From the NCBI GenBank assembly GCA_002338445.1, contig DDII01000020.1, forward strand, positions 1-59,570: a stretch of DNA of 59,570 nucleotides. Reading direction: 5' to 3'. The position numbers and the translations under genes are program-made. Shown piece by piece: positions 28,011 to 36,611 of this stretch; the stretch's first letter is position 1, and the number at the start of each line of letters is the position of its first letter. Source of the stretch: Cellvibrionales bacterium UBA1854 (lineage in GTDB: Bacteria > Pseudomonadota > Gammaproteobacteria > Pseudomonadales > Porticoccaceae). The notes beneath the pieces are model-generated. The model did no database searches. It was not told the DNA's origin and saw only the letters and a program-made list of their open reading frames with translations.

Positions 28011-28268
28011 TCATAAGGCCTCATAGCCAGGGATTATTTTGACAACATAAACTGCCATGTGATAACAGCGATAGCATTCAGCGATCGTCTTTTGCACAGC
28101 GTCCATCGCGATTATGTAGTCACCCTGTATAACTGTGCTAGTCGGAAAAGTGGTAATCTGAAGATTATCGAAGCGATTAATGCGCTCGATAAAACCCTTT
28201 ATCGGCGGGATAAATTCCTCTCGGTTCGGGTACATACTGATATCAATTGTGACCTGCACTCTAGACAC
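28011..28268 (-). CDS. YkoF/MTH1187-like small thiamine-binding protein
   Basis: An 85-residue protein with the pattern of thiamine/HMP-binding YkoF-like domains: VQVTIDISMYPNREEFIPPI at the N-terminus, a FIERINRFDNLQITT strand, and MAVYVVKIIPG at the end. Such domains form ferredoxin-like folds that bind thiamine or its pyrimidine. There is no signal peptide, so it is cytosolic. It sits between the TonB receptor and the permease in the TPP-controlled operon. The start appears to be GTG 28268. It may buffer or hand on incoming thiamine (inference). Confidence 0.75.
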   Translation of the reverse strand: MSRVQVTIDISMYPNREEFIPPIKGFIERINRFDNLQITTFPTSTVIQGDYIIAMDAVQKTIAECYRCYHMAVYVVKIIPGYEAL

Positions 28269-28298
28269 CTCTGTTGATTAAAATAAGTTCACAGAAAA

Positions 28299-30413
28299 TT
28301 AAAAAAATCTATACCCTCCACTTAAGCCTAGCACTCTCGGTTCTCCGTATTGGAAGTAAGATTCAGTTGCGTAATACTTTCGCGGATCATTTCCGAAACG
28401 GAATCCCCTAATAATTATCTCTTCATCAAAAATGTTACGTGCCCAAAGTGCTGCCATCCAAGTACCGTCATCATAAGTCAAGTTCGTGTTGACCAACTGG
28501 TATGCCTCAGATTGAGTGTTGTGGCTTGAAGAGAGGTAAAAGTCATCTTTGCCCTCAAGATTTAGCGTCCACACCCAGTTATCAGCTATTCTGACGCCGA
28601 CACCAACATCGAACTGATAGCTTGGAGCATGGGCCTGTTCTCGACTATTCAAATAATCAGATGAAGGGGTATTATACTCTGTCTGCAATCGGCCCAAAGA
28701 TCCTGAAAGTGTGACCCGATCGGAGGCATCCCAAACAAATTCTAGCTCGAAGCCGTAATTGCTGCCTTTAGCCGAATTACCGAGATAATCTATAAAATCA
28801 CTTGCATTGCTATCAACACGGGGTTGGACGAGTGATTGTTTAATTTGTATGTCTCTGCGCTCTTGATAAAACAGCGCAATTTGTGTGCTGAATTTATCCT
28901 GCATCCATGACGCTTTAAATCCTGTTTCCACGTTCCACATAAATTCAGTATCAAATTCGCGATCCTCAGGCGCTAGATCGGGGTCACTGTTGACACCGCC
29001 CGCTTTATAGCCGCGAGATATCAAGCCATATACCACTCTACCCTCATCCATTTTGAACTGTAGCGATATTCTACCACCCCATAAGTCCTCATCGACATTA
29101 TGCATGACTGCGTCAGTATCAACATAAGTTGCGTCCCGATTTTCGAATCGGATACCAGTCAGCAAGTTCAGCCTGGAAGAGACATCTAAGGAAAGTTGTC
29201 CATACACTGCACTGTTTCTGGTATCGAAAGTACTCGAAAAATCTTTACTGTTGTAAGTGTACTCTCTTATCAAAGTTTCACTCTGCTGCCGAGAGTAGAC
29301 TCCAAATACCCAAGCCACTGGTAGATCCATTACCAAGGCAGGCCGATTCGAGATAAACCGAAAATCAATTGTGCTATTTTCTCGATCTCTGAGGTAGTTA
29401 TCCTGTGAATTATACTCCCAACCATCACACGCCAGCCCTACGCAGATAGATGGGTAAGCCCAGTCCTCATCGTAACCATATTCAAGATCACTTTGAACGC
29501 GACTCGCCATACCAATAAACTGTAAATCTTTATTTAGATCCCAAGTGGTTTCAACACCCAACGCGGTTGATTTTTGCCGATCATGTCCTGGATTGTCCGA
29601 GAAGGTTGTGCGGGTATTATCCAAGGAAAACCCATCATAGCCATTATCTACGTCGACATGAAAAATCGTTAATTTCGTTTTTAAATCATTGCTAATAGCC
29701 CATTCAGTAGTAGATCGAAAACTCAACTCATCGATACCGTCCGTATCATCACGCCGGAGATAATCGTTAGTTATATAACCATCACTTTTGTGACTCTGAA
29801 TCGCCAATCTGGACCCAACTTTTTGGCTAATAGGTCCACCCAATGCTGTAAAAAATGTATTGGAATCATATGTACCAGAAGTCAAAGTAAGAGTTCCCTC
29901 CATATCCTCACTTGGCTGATAAGATTTAAGGTTGATTAATCCAGCCAGAGCATTTGCGCCAAAAAGCGTGCCCTGGGGTCCTCGTAATATTTCAACCTGC
30001 TCAATATCCATCGTTGTAGCAGCACCGGCGATCCCAGTAAAGTCAATACCATCTATTGCTATACCTACTGAAGGGTTTATAGGCTCAATAAATTGACTGC
30101 GCTCTCCAATTCCCCTAATTTGCACAAAACGTCCCCTCGATGCTCCACTTGCAAAGTTCACATTCGGAGCCAGATTCAGAATTTGGTCTAGGTGCTTCGC
30201 CTGTCGACGAGCAATATCTTTACTCGACAAGACAGTCACACTGTTAGATAACTCTAACAGCGCCGAATCTCGAAAATCCGAAGTCACGATCACCTCCTCC
30301 AACTCAGTCGCAAGGGAAAGTGAAGGTACAAATATACCCATGAACACCACGATAAAATATTTTAGTATTGGAACAAAAACTATAAAGGAGTCGAAAACTG
30401 TGGAACTTTTCAT
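28299..30413 (-). CDS. TonB-dependent outer-membrane receptor, probable thiamine receptor
   Basis: A 704-residue TonB-dependent receptor. Residues 1-35 are a signal peptide ending near SLA. A TonB box EEVIVTS at 39-45 is followed by the plug (LRGPQGTLFGANALAG, about 125-140, is the plug signature) and a 22-strand barrel ending in Gly-Gly-Tyr-Arg-Phe-Phe, the outer-membrane C-terminal pattern. It is the first gene behind a TPP riboswitch, so the cargo is most likely thiamine or a derivative (inference). The ATG follows GAGG at about 7 nt. It should depend on TonB-ExbBD encoded elsewhere. Confidence 0.9.
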   Translation of the reverse strand: MKSSTVFDSFIVFVPILKYFIVVFMGIFVPSLSLATELEEVIVTSDFRDSALLELSNSVTVLSSKDIARRQAKHLDQILNLAPNVNFASGASRGRFVQIRGIGERSQFIEPINPSVGIAIDGIDFTGIAGAATTMDIEQVEILRGPQGTLFGANALAGLINLKSYQPSEDMEGTLTLTSGTYDSNTFFTALGGPISQKVGSRLAIQSHKSDGYITNDYLRRDDTDGIDELSFRSTTEWAISNDLKTKLTIFHVDVDNGYDGFSLDNTRTTFSDNPGHDRQKSTALGVETTWDLNKDLQFIGMASRVQSDLEYGYDEDWAYPSICVGLACDGWEYNSQDNYLRDRENSTIDFRFISNRPALVMDLPVAWVFGVYSRQQSETLIREYTYNSKDFSSTFDTRNSAVYGQLSLDVSSRLNLLTGIRFENRDATYVDTDAVMHNVDEDLWGGRISLQFKMDEGRVVYGLISRGYKAGGVNSDPDLAPEDREFDTEFMWNVETGFKASWMQDKFSTQIALFYQERRDIQIKQSLVQPRVDSNASDFIDYLGNSAKGSNYGFELEFVWDASDRVTLSGSLGRLQTEYNTPSSDYLNSREQAHAPSYQFDVGVGVRIADNWVWTLNLEGKDDFYLSSSHNTQSEAYQLVNTNLTYDDGTWMAALWARNIFDEEIIIRGFRFGNDPRKYYATESYFQYGEPRVLGLSGGYRFF

Positions 30414-30477
30414 AGAGGCCTCGGTCGAATAAACTGCGTAAACCCAGACATACGAACGAAGTTAATAGAATATATCC

Positions 30478-30553
30478 TATTCCTACGCCGGCATTACCCG
30501 GGTCAGGTTCGAAGGGTACATCTCAGGCTTCACCAGCCGCCCCTTAGGAGTCT
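30478..30553 (-). promoter_or_regulatory. TPP riboswitch (THI element)
   Basis: Read on the minus strand, the leader has the conserved thiamine pyrophosphate aptamer: GGGGCGGCTGGTG, then CTGAGA, ACCCTTCGAACCTGA, GGGTAATGCCGGCG and a closing TAGGA that pairs with TCCTA at the 5' end (P1). All core blocks are intact. It lies about 65 nt upstream of the receptor ATG. No T-tract terminator separates it from the gene, so control by hiding the ribosome site is more likely than attenuation (inference). It should shut down the thiamine uptake operon when TPP is plentiful. Confidence 0.95.
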
Positions 30554-30555
30554 TT

Positions 30556-30585
30556 ATGATACCATTCTGTACTTGCTGAAATCAA
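30556..30585 (-). promoter_or_regulatory. Promoter of the thiamine uptake operon
   Basis: On the minus strand, TTGATT (30585-30580) and TATCAT (30561-30556) are 18 nt apart, a fair sigma-70 promoter. The predicted start of transcription, near 30549, coincides with the 5' edge of the TPP aptamer, as expected for a riboswitch leader. Confidence 0.5.
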
Positions 30586-30744
30586 CAACTGAGGAGCTCT
30601 TGAGAGAAACAACCGGATTTGCAATCGGACAAAATTTAGGAAGAGATCAAAACAACACCTACCGCCTCGGCTATTTCCTGTGGCTTTAAACTTGTTCGGA
30701 AAACGCGAAAGCCCAGTTTAGACACACTGGTTTCCAGCTATATG

Positions 30745-31101
30745 TTATTTGACGACCACCAGTTCTAACAATCTATGAAGCACTTCAGATCTTTGCAGTG
30801 ACGTCAGGGTCATAACCTGTCGACATATGTCATCCACCTGATCAATTGCCGTAGGTTCCACAGCATTGAATGCCTCTGTCTTTGCCGACACATCGGGTCC
30901 AGGATTGTAGAGGTATTCTGGAGTAACATTAAGAAATTTTGCGATCCTCACAACAGAATCGCGACGCAAGTCTAATGTTGTTTGGCTTAGAATCCTATTG
31001 ATGGTTGGCTGAGGAACTCCAGCGCCCCTAGATAGTGCACTTTGAGACAAACGTCTTTCCCGCATCAAGCGAGCTAGCTGCTTTCTAATACTATTTTCCA
31101 T
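30745..31101 (-). CDS. XRE-family transcriptional regulator
   Basis: A 118-residue DNA-binding protein. Residues about 5-65 form an XRE/Cro-type helix-turn-helix (LSQSALSRGAGVPQPTINRILSQ spans it in two parts around the turn) followed by NVTPEYLYNPG. The C-terminal 50 residues are short and without a recognised effector domain. It lies between the thiamine operon and acs, on the same strand as both, but with gaps of about 190 nt on each side. Its target is unknown; acs or its own promoter are simple guesses. Confidence 0.85.
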   Translation of the reverse strand: MENSIRKQLARLMRERRLSQSALSRGAGVPQPTINRILSQTTLDLRRDSVVRIAKFLNVTPEYLYNPGPDVSAKTEAFNAVEPTAIDQVDDICRQVMTLTSLQRSEVLHRLLELVVVK

Positions 31102-31300
31102 ATTTCCCCCACCCTTGCGTCCACTTTGTTTACGAAAGGCCTTTCTTATTAGTTTTTATAAAAATCTTCTCATCAAAACTATAACACAAATGCCTCATGC
31201 TGGTGCAAGTAAACCGTAGCACCGTTATGCCTTCTAACCATAAAAACCGGTTTGAGATATAACTTATTCCAGCCTCAGCGGTCTGTTGCTTTGCCATCAA

Positions 31301-33241
31301 TCAGCGAGGTTCAATACGACCATTAATTAATTCCTCAATCACGGCAGGCTCTGCCAAAGTTGAGGTATCACCGAGTTCGTAGATCTGACCAGCGGCGATT
31401 TTGCGGAGAATTCTACGCATGATCTTTCCAGATCTTGTCTTGGGAAGCGCGGGCGCCCACTGAATTATATCCGGTTTTGCTATAGGTCCAATTTCTCTTG
31501 CACACAACGCTCTAAGTTCACCCTTTAATTCGTCTGTCATTATCGCAGAAGACATTGGCGTCACAAAACAATAGATGCCCTCCCCTTTGATCCTGTGAGG
31601 ACAACCAACCACCGCTGCTTCAGCAATTTTTTCATGTAAAATTAGAGCGCTTTCTACCTCCGCCGTCCCCATTCTGTGACCTGAAACATTCAACACATCG
31701 TCCACTCGTCCTGTAATCCAGTAATCACCATCCGAATCACGTCGGGCGCCATCTCCAGTAAAATAGTATCCCTGATAAGGTCTATAGTAGGTATCAATAC
31801 AACGCTGGTGATCCCCGAAAACGGTCCGAATTTGCGATGGCCAAGAAGATTTGATCACAAGTAGTCCCGATCCTTCTTCTTTAATTTCATTGCCATCTGC
31901 GTCTAACAAAAGTGGTTCAATACCAAAAAATGGTTTTGTGACGGATCCCGGCTTCAATGTGGTAGCTCCCGGAAGCGGAGTTAACATGTGCGCACCAGTT
32001 TCAGTCTGCCACCAGGTATCGACGATAGGACACCGAGAATTACCCACTTTTTTGTGGTACCACTCCCATACTTCGGGGTTAATTGGCTCTCCAACAGTGC
32101 CCAAAATTTTTAAAGAAGCTCGCGATGACGTTTCTAGCCAATAATCACCAGCTCCCATAAGAGTTCTAATAGCCGTTGGGGCGGTATAAAATTGGTTAAC
32201 CTTATATTTATCAACCACTTGCCAAAACCGAGACATATCAGGGTAACTTGGTACGCCCTCAAAAACAAGCGTTGTGCCTCCATTACATAGAGGCCCATAA
32301 ACAATGTAACTATGCCCGGTGATCCAACCAATATCAGCTGTACACCAATACACATCCCCATCTCTATAGTCAAAGGTGTACTTGTGAGTCATTGCCGACA
32401 TAAGAAGATAACCACCCGTGCTATGCACCACTCCTTTTGGTTTCCCAGTTGATCCCGAGGTATAGAGAACAAATAATGGGTCCTCAGCGTCCATTTCCTC
32501 AGGCTCACAATAGGTATCAACTTCTCGAATTGCCGCCTCATAACTAACGTCGCGACCCTTTACCCATTGGACTGGTGCCCCTGCTCTATTTACAATTATG
32601 CAACTACGAACAGCAGAACAAGACTCTAAAGCCTGATCAACATTTGCTTTTAATGGAATTTTTTTTCCGCCTCGAGTTCCCTCCGTAGCAGTGATAACCA
32701 CACGACAATCGGCATCTAAAATTCTGTCCTTAAGGGACTCTGGAGAGAACCCCGCGAAGACAACAGAGTGGACTGCTCCAATTCTCGCACACGCCAGCAT
32801 GGCAAAAACTGCTTCAGGAATCATCGGAAGGTAAATGCAGACCCGATCTCCCTTCGAAACTCCCTGCTTTCTCAGTAAATTACCAAAACGTGAAACGTTT
32901 TCATAAAGTTCTCTGTAAGTTATAACATCGTCATCCTGCGGATCATCTCCCTCCCATAACAATGCAGCTTGATCACATCGCTTCGACAGGTGACGGTCGA
33001 TACAGTTAGTTGAAACATTTAACTTACCACCGTCAAACCAACGAGCATTGCCCCGCAAAAAATCGGAAGTACATGCAGTAACCCAAGGCACGCTCCAGTC
33101 TATAAATTTTTTTGCTTGCTCCTCCCAAAAAGATTCGGGTTGCTTAATGGAATGCATGTACATCTTTTGGTAAGTTAACTCATCAATTAAAGCCTCTTTT
33201 TCTAGTAAGGGGGAAACGGGGTAGACTTGCGTGTTATGCAT
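31301..33241 (-). CDS. acs: Acetyl-CoA synthetase
   Basis: A 646-residue AMP-forming acetyl-CoA synthetase that activates acetate. The P-loop-like YTSGSTGKPKGVVHSTGGY (about 262-280), DTWWQTETG and the C-terminal TRSGKIMRRILRK lysine motif (the regulatory acetylation site in other Acs) are present. The length matches E. coli Acs (652). AGGAACC lies upstream of the ATG. The promoter region is shared with divergent gap and contains a HexR-like palindrome. Confidence 0.96.
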   Translation of the reverse strand: MHNTQVYPVSPLLEKEALIDELTYQKMYMHSIKQPESFWEEQAKKFIDWSVPWVTACTSDFLRGNARWFDGGKLNVSTNCIDRHLSKRCDQAALLWEGDDPQDDDVITYRELYENVSRFGNLLRKQGVSKGDRVCIYLPMIPEAVFAMLACARIGAVHSVVFAGFSPESLKDRILDADCRVVITATEGTRGGKKIPLKANVDQALESCSAVRSCIIVNRAGAPVQWVKGRDVSYEAAIREVDTYCEPEEMDAEDPLFVLYTSGSTGKPKGVVHSTGGYLLMSAMTHKYTFDYRDGDVYWCTADIGWITGHSYIVYGPLCNGGTTLVFEGVPSYPDMSRFWQVVDKYKVNQFYTAPTAIRTLMGAGDYWLETSSRASLKILGTVGEPINPEVWEWYHKKVGNSRCPIVDTWWQTETGAHMLTPLPGATTLKPGSVTKPFFGIEPLLLDADGNEIKEEGSGLLVIKSSWPSQIRTVFGDHQRCIDTYYRPYQGYYFTGDGARRDSDGDYWITGRVDDVLNVSGHRMGTAEVESALILHEKIAEAAVVGCPHRIKGEGIYCFVTPMSSAIMTDELKGELRALCAREIGPIAKPDIIQWAPALPKTRSGKIMRRILRKIAAGQIYELGDTSTLAEPAVIEELINGRIEPR

Positions 33242-33322
33242 TTTTAGGTTCCTTCTTCCTCAAATAAAAATAAACACCAAATTTTATGAAACAATAGTGC
33301 ACAATTTTTAACACAAATTTTC

Positions 33323-33337
33323 TGTAAAAAAATTACA
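33323..33337. promoter_or_regulatory. HexR-like operator in the acs/gap intergenic region
   Basis: TGTAAAAAAATTACA is a 15-bp inverted repeat (TGTAA-N5-TTACA) close to the HexR consensus described in Shewanella and related gammaproteobacteria (TGTAATWWWATTACA). HexR is the RpiR-family repressor that senses KDPG and controls Entner-Doudoroff and lower glycolytic genes, including gapA. The site lies 82 nt upstream of acs and 119 nt upstream of gap. No hexR gene is in the window. Confidence 0.5.
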
Positions 33338-33455
33338 ATATACAAAAAAATTGCGATTTAATCTTTTCCAAACGACGTAAAACAATTATCATCCAAAATT
33401 GCAATTGAAAATAGTTTACAGCTTCTAAAGTTTTATCACTAAAGGCCTTTCTTCT

Positions 33456-34466
33456 ATGATTACTGTGGCAATTAACGGATTTGGCCGTATAGGTCGAAAT
33501 ATTTTACGGGCTTTTTATGAGCGCGCTGACTTGCGAGAGAAAATTCGCATCGTTGCGGTAAACGATTTGGGTGACATATCTATTAATGCCCACCTGCTTA
33601 AGTATGATACCGTTCACGGCCGTTTCAACTATGAGGTTAACACTGAGGCCAACTGCCTAAATGTAGAACAGGATCGCATTCACTGGTTTTCAAAAAAAGA
33701 TCCAAGGCAATTGCCGTGGGCCGAGTTAAATATTGATATTGTTTACGAGTGCACAGGTGTTTTTACAAATAGAGAGGCCGCCGCCGCGCATCTAGAATCA
33801 GGAGCACGGCAGGTACTGATATCTGCTCCCGGAAAAAATGCAGATGCGACGATCGTGTTTGGCACAAACCATCATACACTTTTAGCCTCTCATAAAATTG
33901 TGTCAAATGCGTCTTGCACCACCAATTGTCTAGCCCCACTAGTGCAGCCGCTGCATAGAGAATTAGAAATAAGAGAGGGTTTTATGACCACGGTGCATGC
34001 ATATACTAACGATCAGCAATTGAGTGATGTATATCACGCTGACGTTTACAGAGCACGGTCTGCAACTCAATCTATGATCCCAACAAAAACTGGGGCAGCG
34101 AAAGCAATCGGTTTAGTTATCCCTGAACTAGAGGGAAAACTTAATGGTTTGGCCGTGAGAATTCCAACAATCAACGTTTCTTTAATTGATCTAACCTTTA
34201 ACGCGGGGCGCGAAACAAGTGTGGAAGAGGTAAATCAAATAATGCAAGTAGCAGCCACTGCTGACCAGGATGGAGTTCTTGACTACTGCGTTGAGCCTTT
34301 GGTTTCTGCTGATTTCAACCACTGCAGTTACTCTTGTAGCTTTGATGCCACGCAAACTTCTGCGAACGGATCGTTAGTTAAAGTAATGGCGTGGTATGAT
34401 AATGAGTGGGGATTCTCAAATCGAATGCTCGATACAAGCGTTGCGATGTCGGAAAAGATGCTTTAA
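33456..34466 (+). CDS. gap: Glyceraldehyde-3-phosphate dehydrogenase, type I
   Basis: A 336-residue NAD(P)-dependent GAPDH. The Rossmann motif NGFGRIGRN is at 7-15, the catalytic Cys154 lies in SNASCTTNC, and the HAYTNDQQLSDVYH loop and NEWGFSNRM end are typical of the proteobacterial Gap clade. I prefer Gap to erythrose-4-phosphate dehydrogenase because of the NCLAP sequence after the catalytic Cys and the coupling to pyk (the stop and next start share one base). It performs the lower glycolytic step of the Entner-Doudoroff route. Confidence 0.94.
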   Translation: MITVAINGFGRIGRNILRAFYERADLREKIRIVAVNDLGDISINAHLLKYDTVHGRFNYEVNTEANCLNVEQDRIHWFSKKDPRQLPWAELNIDIVYECTGVFTNREAAAAHLESGARQVLISAPGKNADATIVFGTNHHTLLASHKIVSNASCTTNCLAPLVQPLHRELEIREGFMTTVHAYTNDQQLSDVYHADVYRARSATQSMIPTKTGAAKAIGLVIPELEGKLNGLAVRIPTINVSLIDLTFNAGRETSVEEVNQIMQVAATADQDGVLDYCVEPLVSADFNHCSYSCSFDATQTSANGSLVKVMAWYDNEWGFSNRMLDTSVAMSEKML

Positions 34467-35902
34467 TGCTTCGAAGAACTAAAATTGTCGCCACTTTGGG
34501 TCCAAAAAGTAACGACGAGGCTACTATAAAGAAACTGATCCAATCGGGGGTTAATGTATTCCGTCTGAACTTCTCTCATGGAAATTCAGACGATCATCAA
34601 AAAACCGCCTTACTAATCCGCACAATCTCAAGCGCACTTGAAATTCCCATTGCAATTCTATGCGACATGCAAGGACCAAAAATACGTATTGGGCGGTTTA
34701 AGGGCAACACTCAAATTCTTCTATCAGCGAAGCAAAGATTTCGTTTAGACAGCGAGCTTGGTGAGAGAGATGGACACCAGCATTGCGTTTATATGGATAA
34801 AATGTATCTCGATGATCTCCAAAAAGGGGATCAGCTATTACTTGATGATGGTCGCATTTCGCTTAAAATAGAGAATAAACAACTAAATGCTGTCGAATGT
34901 GTTGTTATCAATGGAGGAGCCTTGTCGGGTAGTAAAGGGGTAAATAAATTCGGCGGAGGTTTGTCAGCAGATGCTCTAACACCAAAAGATAGGAGCGATA
35001 TAGGAGCGGCGGCTGCACTCGGCACTGATTACTTGGCGATTTCTTTTGTGCACTCCAAAAAAGACATAGAGGAAACTCGGAAATTGTTAGCAGCAGCTGA
35101 TAGCGCTGCTCATATAATTGCAAAAATTGAACGTGCAGAGGCAATCAGAGAAGAGAACTTGCCCGGTATCATAAATTCCGCGGATGGATTAATGGTAGCG
35201 CGCGGTGATCTCGGCGTTGAGATCGGCGATGCGAACTTGATGGCAGTTCAGAAACAACTGATCGATGCAGCTAATAACGCAAATCGCGTAGTGATCACTG
35301 CTACACAAATGATGGAATCAATGATAACGACTCCAGTCCCCACTAGAGCAGAGGTCTTTGATGTGGCAAATGCTGTGCTTGATGGCACAGATGCTGTGAT
35401 GCTGTCGGCAGAGACCGCTGTCGGAAAATATCCGGTCGAAACGGTTCAGGCAATGGCAAGGGTAATTGAGGGGGCAGAAAAATACCCTCTCGCTCAACGC
35501 TCAACACACAGGATTAACGAGACATTTGCTCGAATTGATGAGTCTGTGGCGCTCGCAACCATGTATATAGCCAATCATTTGGAAGCTGTATCTGCAATCA
35601 TCTGTATGACAAAAACCGGGTTCACTCCGTTAATTATGTCCCGAATTAATTCCTCAATGCCAATTTATGCAATGGCACAAAAAGAGGGAACGAGTGAGAT
35701 CACAGCACTTTATAAAGGTGTTTTTCCAATTCCCTTTGAGACAGATTCGCTTCCACCACAAGAGATAAAGGACAAGGCAATAGAAATATTACGAAAAAGA
35801 GGCTCAATAAAGAGGGGTGATATAGTTCTTATAACACGCGGGGACATTGTTGATGTGGGGGGGAGCACCAACGGCTTGCAAGTCATACGGATCGAGGACT
35901 AA
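34466..35902 (+). CDS. pyk: Pyruvate kinase
   Basis: A 478-residue pyruvate kinase (phosphoenolpyruvate to pyruvate, making ATP). RRTKIVATLGPKS opens the protein, with the substrate and metal motif MVARGDLGVEI (about 238-248) and LSAETAVGKYP; the C-domain follows. I chose ATG 34466, which overlaps the gap stop by one base; an upstream in-frame start would lie inside gap. It ends 22 nt before the convergent pgl stop with no evident terminator. Confidence 0.95.
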   Translation: MLRRTKIVATLGPKSNDEATIKKLIQSGVNVFRLNFSHGNSDDHQKTALLIRTISSALEIPIAILCDMQGPKIRIGRFKGNTQILLSAKQRFRLDSELGERDGHQHCVYMDKMYLDDLQKGDQLLLDDGRISLKIENKQLNAVECVVINGGALSGSKGVNKFGGGLSADALTPKDRSDIGAAAALGTDYLAISFVHSKKDIEETRKLLAAADSAAHIIAKIERAEAIREENLPGIINSADGLMVARGDLGVEIGDANLMAVQKQLIDAANNANRVVITATQMMESMITTPVPTRAEVFDVANAVLDGTDAVMLSAETAVGKYPVETVQAMARVIEGAEKYPLAQRSTHRINETFARIDESVALATMYIANHLEAVSAIICMTKTGFTPLIMSRINSSMPIYAMAQKEGTSEITALYKGVFPIPFETDSLPPQEIKDKAIEILRKRGSIKRGDIVLITRGDIVDVGGSTNGLQVIRIED

Positions 35903-35924
35903 AACTATAAGCTCGATAAGCCAT

Positions 35925-36611
35925 TCAGTCGCAATAGAAAATCTCCAAATCAGTAACCTTTTGTTGTAAAACAGACCTTATTGGAAACTCGTATATATCT
36001 CGACCTTCTAAAACCTCCTCTAACATCTGCAATTTGGATGTACCAGTAAGATGAAGAAATATGATCGTACTTCTCAATAACCGAGGTAGAGTCAAAGTGA
36101 TTCTCTCGTGTGGTGCAGTATCAGGGGAGGTTGCCAAACAGTCTAAACCAGATTCCATGTCAAGGCCGGATACTAGGTTTGTCATGCCTGGAAATAATGA
36201 AGCCGTGTGCCCATCATTACCCATACCAAGGACAACAGCACTGAACTTGCCGACTTGTTTCAAACGAGTTGCAAGCTCTTTTTGACCCTCTTGCGCCGAC
36301 ATTGCTTTGTTTTTAAGCGATATGAAGGACGCATCGGTAGCGCGATGGATTAATAAATTTTCACGAACTAATCTCTCGTTGCTGTCAGAGTGTGAAGCAT
36401 CAACCCACCTTTCATCAGCCAGTGTAATTGATACTCGATCCCAAGCAATGTCCTGCTTGGCCAGTTGTTGAAAAAAACCTATCGGCGTTCTACCACCTGA
36501 CACGACTGCAGTAGCCCGACCATGTAAAGAAATGTCAGTTTCAAGGTGCCCAGCAACCCTAAGAGCTAAATCAACATTTAGGTCGTGTGGGGTGCGAAAT
36601 TTCTTGATCAA
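35925..36611 (-). CDS. pgl: 6-phosphogluconolactonase
   Basis: A 228-residue protein of the Pgl/SugarP isomerase-like family (DevB type), which hydrolyses 6-phosphogluconolactone. VSGGRTPIGFFQQLA near residue 38, LADERWVDASHSDSNERLV and GMGNDGHTASLFPG are the family motifs. It overlaps zwf by 4 nt, so the two oxidative steps are translationally coupled. It is the last gene of the edd-glk-eda-zwf-pgl run. Confidence 0.94.
   Translation of the reverse strand: MIKKFRTPHDLNVDLALRVAGHLETDISLHGRATAVVSGGRTPIGFFQQLAKQDIAWDRVSITLADERWVDASHSDSNERLVRENLLIHRATDASFISLKNKAMSAQEGQKELATRLKQVGKFSAVVLGMGNDGHTASLFPGMTNLVSGLDMESGLDCLATSPDTAPHERITLTLPRLLRSTIIFLHLTGTSKLQMLEEVLEGRDIYEFPIRSVLQQKVTDLEIFYCD

Noticed and set aside
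31135..33453. The 13-mer AAAGGCCTTTCTT occurs upstream of the XRE gene (31135-31147) and just before gap (33441-33453), suggesting a shared operator.
   Set aside because: Several 13-mer repeats are expected by chance in a 60-kb window, the copies lie in different positions relative to the genes, and the gap copy may just supply the ribosome site.
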